Of a stretch of DNA of 11,322 nt, positions 5,920 to 11,322 are shown piece after piece (within the stretch, counting starts at the first letter, position 1; the number at the start of each line of letters is the position of its first letter). Source of the DNA: Bacteroidota bacterium (GTDB taxonomy: Bacteria; Bacteroidota; Bacteroidia; CAMBQF01); NCBI GenBank assembly GCA_027483285.1, contig JAIXUZ010000400.1:1-11322 (forward strand). Reading direction: 5' to 3'. The notes beneath the pieces are model-generated. The model was not told the origin of the DNA. It made no database searches and saw only the letters and a list, made by a program, of their open reading frames with translations. The position numbers were made by a program, and so were the translations under genes.

Positions 5920-7755
5920 TTATTCTATTACTAGTTTAGTAGTAACACTACCACCCTGGCGTGCCACTTCAACAATGTACATGCCTTTTGGTAATGCGCT
6001 GTCTATAACGCGAACAAACTTGCCTGTTTGTTTTCCAAGGTCCATGTTCAACACGGTTTGACCAACTACGTTGCGTACTATTATTGCGGTATTTTCATTA
6101 CCACTTAAGCCCATGGCTACAGTAAACTGGCCGTTGCTTGGGTTAGGGTAAATATTCAAATCTGTAACGCTGCTCAACACATCACTTAGGCCATTTTTAA
6201 CAAAGTTTACGGTATCTGAATAGCTGGCGCAACCTAGTAAGTTGTATACAACAAGATAGTAGTAGCCGTTTAGCGTTGGGGTAATGTTAGTATTGGTTTG
6301 CCCTGGTATAGGTAAACCGCCGGCATTTGGTACTTGAGAGAAGAACCACTGGTAGCTGAATTGTGGGCTAATTGTGGTAGTGTTTATTGTACCACCGTTG
6401 TTAGTGTAGAACAAGCCAACTGTTGGTGGGTAGTTAATAACAACCAGTGGTGTGGCATTGTTTTGGTTGTTGTTTATGCAGCCGTTGGTATCGTTTATAC
6501 GTACCCAGTAGTTGCCGCTTTCAGTGACAATCAAAGTGTCATTTTCAGCACCTGTTATAAGGGTAGTGTCGTTATACCACTGGTAACCGGTAGCTAAAGA
6601 GCTAACAAGGATAATAGAATCGCCTGTGCAGATTGAATCTAAAGCTGTTGCATTAGTAACTAAAGGTGCAACAGGTGGGGTGTAAACGTAAATAGTGTCA
6701 GTATCAGTATAGGTTTGGTCTACAGCTTTTACAATGGTGTAGCTGCCAAAACCATGTGGCGTTGTAAAGTTAAAAGTTCCGCTGTTGGTAACGTTAGCCG
6801 CAAGAGTGCCTAAGTTGTCGTTTTGCGATACATCGTCATCATCCCAAAATGTCATAGAGAATGTTGGGGTTTGTAATACTCGGTTTAGGTTGTTAAAAGT
6901 TGCTGTGGTATTATTACCTACCCAGTTAGTAGAGAATGCGTCAGAACCGTTTGCATAGTCAAAATAAATATCTGGAGATCCCTGGCAAACTCCAAAAAAT
7001 TCAATCTCTTCCACATCGCCACACCACTGGTTGGTAGTTGCGGTAAATGTTACAGAGTTTAATACAAAGTTAAAGGTTTTAGTAGTAAGGGTAATGTAGT
7101 GTTCGCCGGGCGTGTTAAAACATTCAACAGGAGGCAATTTCAGGTTACTGGTATCACCATTGCCAAAATCCCAGCTCCAGGTAGTAGGCTTAATAGGGTC
7201 TTGTATAAGGGCTTGAAAATCTACACATACAGAGTCACATCCGCCCGGAGGGTTAAATGTAAAGCTGGCATTGCCACCCGCTGGCGGGTTAATGCGCAAT
7301 GGTATGGTAAAAGATTCTGGCTGGGTAACTGGGCCAAGCGGCGTGCTTACCTGTGCTACTACAGATACTACTACGTTGTAGTTGCCCGGAACAACTGGTA
7401 CACCGCAAATTTTAACACAGCCACGCTCTGTAGCGGGTGGGTTTTGCGATGGGAAATAAATACAGTTTGGTGCGCTACAGGCAAAGCTTAACCCCTGGGG
7501 TATACCAGTAATGTTAGTTACTGTAATTTGGTTTAGGGTTACATCTACACCCGATGTGCTAAATACCGCCGGCATGTAAAAGGTAGCATCCTGATCGTAA
7601 GCAACGCCTACGGTGCCATCTGGTAATGCCGCAGGGCACAATTGCGGTGCAGCTGGACTTATAGTACATCCTGTATTAATGGCACAGGCGCCACATTGGC
7701 TGTAGGCGTAGTTAACTGTTAAAGCTAACATGCTTAATAATAAAAGTTTCTTCAT
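5920..7755 (-). CDS. Modular cell-surface protein (PKD, C2-like and Ig-like segments) with T9SS type A sorting domain
   Basis: This is a 611-residue secreted protein. The signal peptide MKKLLLLSMLALTVNYAYS is followed by a Cys-rich segment (residues 21-40) and a beta-rich region containing PDGTVGVAYDQDATFYMP, a segment often seen in Bacteroidota surface proteins. A PKD domain spans about 160-225 (WSWDFGNGDTS at 193-203). Residues 255-355 contain FWDDDDVSQNDNLG (303-316), an acidic loop like those that bind calcium in C2-type beta-sandwiches. Two Ig-like repeats follow (about 365-440 and 440-518), each with a YQW core (391-393 and 468-470). The tail from 533 (LNIYPNPSNGQF to KLVIE) is a type A sorting domain. 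No catalytic motif is seen, so an adhesive or structural surface role is likely (inference). It is first in a two-gene operon with the esterase and has the best promoter in the window. Confidence 0.88.
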   Translation of the reverse strand: MKKLLLLSMLALTVNYAYSQCGACAINTGCTISPAAPQLCPAALPDGTVGVAYDQDATFYMPAVFSTSGVDVTLNQITVTNITGIPQGLSFACSAPNCIYFPSQNPPATERGCVKICGVPVVPGNYNVVVSVVAQVSTPLGPVTQPESFTIPLRINPPAGGNASFTFNPPGGCDSVCVDFQALIQDPIKPTTWSWDFGNGDTSNLKLPPVECFNTPGEHYITLTTKTFNFVLNSVTFTATTNQWCGDVEEIEFFGVCQGSPDIYFDYANGSDAFSTNWVGNNTTATFNNLNRVLQTPTFSMTFWDDDDVSQNDNLGTLAANVTNSGTFNFTTPHGFGSYTIVKAVDQTYTDTDTIYVYTPPVAPLVTNATALDSICTGDSIILVSSLATGYQWYNDTTLITGAENDTLIVTESGNYWVRINDTNGCINNNQNNATPLVVINYPPTVGLFYTNNGGTINTTTISPQFSYQWFFSQVPNAGGLPIPGQTNTNITPTLNGYYYLVVYNLLGCASYSDTVNFVKNGLSDVLSSVTDLNIYPNPSNGQFTVAMGLSGNENTAIIVRNVVGQTVLNMDLGKQTGKFVRVIDSALPKGMYIVEVARQGGSVTTKLVIE

Positions 7756-7788
7756 GGTATAAATTGGACAATTTAAGTTGACTATTTA

Positions 7789-7820
7789 CAAAGATAGAAG
7801 ATAATAAACGATAAAACAAA
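7789..7820 (-). promoter_or_regulatory. Bacteroidota-type promoter for the surface protein-esterase operon
   Basis: On the - strand TTTG (7820-7817) is followed after exactly 20 nt by TATCTTTG (7796-7789), an exact match to the TAnnTTTG -7 element of Bacteroidota primary sigma promoters. The start codon lies 33 bp downstream of the -7 box, giving a leader of roughly 27 nt. The -33 box begins 11 bp beyond the lpxH stop codon, so this operon need not depend on readthrough from lpxH. Confidence 0.75.
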
Positions 7821-7830
7821 CACTTGGTGT

Positions 7831-8577
7831 CTAAGAAAAGGTCAGCAATTCCAGTTTCTCGCCATCCCAAACCGCATAGGTGCGGTATTTTATCCAATCG
7901 CCAAGGTTTATGTACCTGCTTTGCCCTATTACATGGTCAATCGGCAGGTGGCGGTGCCCAAAAATAAAGTAGTCGGTATGGGCTTTTTGTAGTTGTTCTT
8001 TTATGTAGATAATCAACCACTCTTTATCCTCCCCTTCAAAATGCTCATCGGCGGCGCCGGTGGCTATCCTACTGCGGCGAGATAGGTATAAGGCCAGCCC
8101 AGTGCCAAAATTAGGGTGCAGGCGGGCAAAAAGCCACTTACATAGCGGGTTGGCAAATATCTTCTTCAAAAATTTATACCCATGGTCGCCGGGGCCTAAA
8201 CCATCGCCATGGCCTATCATAAAACTTTTACCCAGCAGGTTTACAGCTATGGGTTCACGGTGAACAATCATTCCAACTTCTTTTTCCAGGTAGTCAAACG
8301 TCCACATATCGTGGTTGCCGGTAAAAAAGTGGATGGGTATTCCCCTGTCTGTCAGTTGGGCCAGTTTTCCCAGTAAGCGGGTAAACCCACGGGGTACTAC
8401 TGTTTTGTATTCAAACCAAAAATCAAACACATCGCCTACAAGGTAAATCTCCCCCGCATCGTGTTCTATACTCTCCAGCCAGCGCACAATGGTTTTCTCC
8501 CGTTCAAGGCTTTTCTCAAACGTGGGTACCCCCAAATGGAAGTCGGAAGCAAAGTATATTTTCTTACCTGCCGTCAA
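7831..8577 (-). CDS. lpxH: UDP-2,3-diacylglucosamine diphosphatase
   Basis: This 248-residue calcineurin-like metallophosphoesterase of the LpxH family hydrolyses UDP-2,3-diacylglucosamine to lipid X and UMP, the fourth step of lipid A synthesis, at the inner face of the cytoplasmic membrane. The metal-binding motifs are complete and in order: D12-x-H14 (SDFHLG), D49 (GDVFDFW, whose FDFW is typical of LpxH), N88-H89 (GNHD), H123 (GHGDG) and GHRH (207-210). The protein has the family's usual size. The start is TTG at 8577-8575: the in-frame TAA of the upstream gene lies directly before it, and no ATG or GTG occurs before the essential DxH motif. Translation therefore probably restarts after the M1 gene's stop. 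The tight coupling with an outer-membrane protein fits an envelope assembly operon. Confidence 0.92.
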   Translation of the reverse strand: MTAGKKIYFASDFHLGVPTFEKSLEREKTIVRWLESIEHDAGEIYLVGDVFDFWFEYKTVVPRGFTRLLGKLAQLTDRGIPIHFFTGNHDMWTFDYLEKEVGMIVHREPIAVNLLGKSFMIGHGDGLGPGDHGYKFLKKIFANPLCKWLFARLHPNFGTGLALYLSRRSRIATGAADEHFEGEDKEWLIIYIKEQLQKAHTDYFIFGHRHLPIDHVIGQSRYINLGDWIKYRTYAVWDGEKLELLTFS

Positions 8578-11322
8578 TTAAAAGTTAATATTCTTAATCA
8601 ACTCAAAAGGCTTAAGCATATTAAAGTTGATGGTAAAGCGGATACGCTCATAGTACTTGTCAATGCCGTTTAGCGATGCACCTTCTCTAAATACTTTAGA
8701 GGTAAAAGCAGGGAAGTAAATCTCTATAAATCTACCGAACGAAAGGTATGGGCCAACCTCAAAGGCTACGCTTTTACCACCGCCATATAGCTTATCATAC
8801 GTACCCATAGATGCATATAGCTTGATAGGCAATTTCTCTAATGTTTTGCCCGGTAGTGGCGATTTTAAGTTTACCGATACTATCCAGTTGTTGGTTTGCC
8901 CCAGTGCCGACCACATTTTAAAGTTGCCGTCGGTTTGGCTAAACTGGTTAAACAATACTCCGTTACCCTCATTACGGCCCATGAATATATTATCATACAA
9001 ATAATCCTGGAAGCCCGTTTGGCCGCTTAACCTAAAGCGGTAGTCAACACCCGGAAGGTCTGATTTGTAAAGAAATGCACCTGCAAACAAACGTACCTCT
9101 AAGCCAGAACGTTTACGCTCGCTGTAGTTGATAAAGTATTTTGCCTCAACAAAGGTTTTAACCATGTCTTTGTTATGTTGCAAATGCACCTCAAACCCAA
9201 AAGGCTGAATGGCGCGTTTGTTATCAAAAGTGTAGGTATAGTCAAACACACCGTAGTTGCGTTTACCTTTTATGTAGCCGCTATCGCTTGCGCTGTAGTT
9301 CATTACATCTTTAAAAATGTGTACATAGCGCAGGCGCAGGCTTTGCTTGATATTGCTGGTAGCGGGTTTCTTTTTAAAGTCGAATAAAATCTCCGGTGCA
9401 AGTTTTATAAAGCGCAGGTTTTCATTAGTACCCAGCGCGCCATTTTCATAATGGTAGCTCGATACATAGTTACGCACTGTTATTTGGCGTAAGCCCGATT
9501 TTGGTAGTATGTTATAGGCTACAGAACCCTCGCCGTTAAGGCTTTGTGTGCCGGTTGCATACATTGGCATCAAAGTATACTCAAACTTGCGTTGGGGTAC
9601 TGTATGGTTGTAAAACGCAAGCCCCAACATGGCGTGGTTATAGTAGTTCCAGCCTACAACCGGGGTAAAGTACAGGTTGGTAGTTCGCGGGTCTTCTATA
9701 CCACCCAAAAATTTCAATTTCAGCGGCTCTAGGGTTTTAAATGCACCACTGGTTTTAGTAGTATTATTTTTACGTTGAACTTCGGGCAAACGTTCTTCCA
9801 CGTCAATTTTAACTTTGGTTGCCCCGTCGGTATTCACGTTTATTTTTTTGGTGCCTTTAAAGCCCTCGTGCCAGGTAGTTTCTACCACCTTGCCGTCTTT
9901 TATAGTACTTATGGGGAATGGCCCTACTATTTGCCCGCGGTTGGTTACCTTAACGGTATTGTCTTTGCCCATGCGTATCTTGTAGTCTACGCGCTTGGTG
10001 GTATTAATCATATCATCAAAAAACCAGCTCAGGTTTTTGCCTGTTTCGGTTTCAAACACTTTACGCAAATCTTCGGGTTGTGGGTGTTTAAACTTCCACT
10101 TATCAAAGTAGGTGTGCATGCATTTGTCAAATACCTCATCGCCCAGGTAAGCCTTAAGGTAATCAAACACGGTAGCCGTTTTCATGTACATAATGGTACC
10201 GTAGTTCATCTGTGTAAAATCAGCCGAATGGGTTTGTATAGGCTGGTCTACATTTTGGCGCTTGCTAAACAGGTAGGCTACGTAATACTGGTAGCGGTTT
10301 TTGCGCCCGCCAAGGCCCGCCGCATTTAGTATAGGTTGAGGTAATCCAACGTCTATGCCTTTTTCAGGGTATTTGGTGTAGATGTAGCGCATCTCGTTAA
10401 ACGAGTTGATGCCTTCGTCCATCCAACCATTATCACGCTCGTTGCTGCCTAAAATGCCGTAAAACCAGTTATGGCCTACTTCGTGCATTATTACAGTTTC
10501 TAAACCAAAGGCTGAGTTTGTAGCACCAATAACAGTTACGTTAGGGTACTCCATACCGCCGCCTGCGCTAAGCGCTCCATCTACTGCAGAGCAATGGTTG
10601 TAGGGGTATTCGCCATTCCATTTCGAGTAGTAGAAAACAGCATCATTTAAATACTCGGGGGCTTTGGTCCACAGGCCTTTGTATTTAGGGGTGTAGTAGG
10701 CATAGGTTTGTACCTTACGTTTGCTCACCGGCAACTCTACTTCGCTTTTTGATACAAGGTATTTGTAGTCGCAAAACCAAGCAAAATCATGGACGTTTTT
10801 TTGCTTAAACGTAATGGTTTTATAGGTTGATGATGATACAGTATCAGGTTTGAAATCTTTGTTTAATGAGTTTTTCACACGCTCTTCTAGCCAGTCTTTT
10901 TCGATTTGTTCCTGTAAGTCGCCGGTAGCGGCCACTACATAGTTATCAGGCAGGGTAATTTTCACCTCAAACGATCCGTATTCAGAGTAAAACTCACCCT
11001 GGTTTAGGTAAGGCATCTCGTGCCAGCCTTTCGCATCAAACACTGCCGGCTTTGGATACCATTGGGTTATTTGGTATTGCTTGCCTATATGGCCTAAGCG
11101 CGAGAATATCCCGATAGGGATTTTTACCTTAAACGGGGTGCTGATGGTTACACTTTCGCCGGGTGCTAATGGCTTAGCTAAAAACACTTTAGCAACATCG
11201 CCATACACGGGGTGGTACTCAATTTTTAGTGCTGTTCCGTTTGATGTAAAGTTTAGTGAGTCGATATACCCGCGGTCTTTATCATCGGCATAATAAAACT
11301 TGGTATCGCCACCTTGCAAAAG
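8578..11322 (-). CDS. M1-family metallopeptidase fused to C-terminal outer-membrane beta-barrel (5' truncated)
   Basis: The frame is open to the window edge, so the signal peptide and start lie outside. Its first visible residues are LLQGGDTK, and the TTG at 11319 is not a real start. At least 914 residues are present. The N-terminal two thirds is an M1 (gluzincin) aminopeptidase: a beta-saddle segment (QYQITQWYPKP, YGSFEVKITLP), the substrate-binding GGGMEYP (Glu at 10549-10551), the zinc motif HEVGH (10471-10485), the third zinc ligand Glu 18 residues later in WMDEG (10414-10416) and a catalytic Tyr in IMYMK (10186-10188). From about 9740 to the end (roughly 387 residues) the sequence turns into alternating, aromatic-rich beta-strands and ends in a terminal Phe (KNINF). 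This is the pattern of an outer-membrane barrel recognised by the BAM complex. There is no T9SS tail. It should be a surface or periplasm-facing peptidase fixed in the outer membrane (inference). lpxH follows with no gap. Confidence 0.88.
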   Translation of the reverse strand, partial: LLQGGDTKFYYADDKDRGYIDSLNFTSNGTALKIEYHPVYGDVAKVFLAKPLAPGESVTISTPFKVKIPIGIFSRLGHIGKQYQITQWYPKPAVFDAKGWHEMPYLNQGEFYSEYGSFEVKITLPDNYVVAATGDLQEQIEKDWLEERVKNSLNKDFKPDTVSSSTYKTITFKQKNVHDFAWFCDYKYLVSKSEVELPVSKRKVQTYAYYTPKYKGLWTKAPEYLNDAVFYYSKWNGEYPYNHCSAVDGALSAGGGMEYPNVTVIGATNSAFGLETVIMHEVGHNWFYGILGSNERDNGWMDEGINSFNEMRYIYTKYPEKGIDVGLPQPILNAAGLGGRKNRYQYYVAYLFSKRQNVDQPIQTHSADFTQMNYGTIMYMKTATVFDYLKAYLGDEVFDKCMHTYFDKWKFKHPQPEDLRKVFETETGKNLSWFFDDMINTTKRVDYKIRMGKDNTVKVTNRGQIVGPFPISTIKDGKVVETTWHEGFKGTKKINVNTDGATKVKIDVEERLPEVQRKNNTTKTSGAFKTLEPLKLKFLGGIEDPRTTNLYFTPVVGWNYYNHAMLGLAFYNHTVPQRKFEYTLMPMYATGTQSLNGEGSVAYNILPKSGLRQITVRNYVSSYHYENGALGTNENLRFIKLAPEILFDFKKKPATSNIKQSLRLRYVHIFKDVMNYSASDSGYIKGKRNYGVFDYTYTFDNKRAIQPFGFEVHLQHNKDMVKTFVEAKYFINYSERKRSGLEVRLFAGAFLYKSDLPGVDYRFRLSGQTGFQDYLYDNIFMGRNEGNGVLFNQFSQTDGNFKMWSALGQTNNWIVSVNLKSPLPGKTLEKLPIKLYASMGTYDKLYGGGKSVAFEVGPYLSFGRFIEIYFPAFTSKVFREGASLNGIDKYYERIRFTINFNMLKPFELIKNINF

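Noticed and set aside
7712..7897. 61-codon - strand open frame between lpxH and the surface protein gene
   Set aside because: It overlaps the lpxH 3' end in another frame, the promoter and the start of the surface protein gene, and has no signal or family resemblance.
9775..10329. 184-codon open frame on the + strand
   Set aside because: It lies antisense inside the M1 peptidase gene, across conserved catalytic segments, and its translation shows no recognisable domain. The other long + strand frames (1799-2179, 7099-7491, 3412-3693) are also antisense shadows.

Overview
The window comes from a Bacteroidota genome, most likely an environmental, non-Bacteroides member. The evidence is two secreted proteins with type A sorting domains of the type IX secretion system (T9SS), a PorX-type response regulator with a PglZ domain, a promoter matching the Bacteroidota form (TTTG, 20 nt, TAnnTTTG), no obvious Shine-Dalgarno sites, and AT-rich intergenic DNA. 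Nothing in the sequence fixes the genus.

Layout: a truncated short-chain dehydrogenase enters on the + strand (1-366). All other genes are on the - strand, so the first two genes converge over 15 bp. In - strand transcription order, from right to left, the units are: (A) an M1 metallopeptidase fused to an outer-membrane beta-barrel (5' end off the window), followed with no gap by lpxH; (B) a 611-residue modular surface protein and, 23 bp later, a secreted esterase, both with T9SS sorting tails, with a good promoter upstream and an intrinsic terminator downstream; (C) a DinB-like protein on its own; (D) a secreted phosphodiesterase of the alkaline phosphatase superfamily; (E) porX followed 26 bp later by a lipoprotein L,D-transpeptidase of the YafK/DpaA type.

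The common theme is the cell envelope. PorX regulates the T9SS. Unit B encodes likely T9SS cargo. LpxH makes lipid X for lipid A. The L,D-transpeptidase-like lipoprotein acts on peptidoglycan or its crosslinks. The M1 protein appears to hold a peptidase at the outer membrane. The phosphodiesterase and PorX are two different members of the alkaline phosphatase superfamily lying side by side.

The intergenic regions hold several palindromes (3924-3937, 3995-4012, 4525-4597). An AT-rich motif with the core TTTTAGT (+ strand) recurs at the 3' ends of four genes that appear to end transcription units. No tRNA, rRNA, CRISPR array, insertion sequence or transposase was seen. I found no clear new defence or signalling system. 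The most unusual items are the M1-barrel fusion, the TAA-TTG junction that sets the lpxH start, the porX/L,D-transpeptidase pairing and the 3'-end motif.
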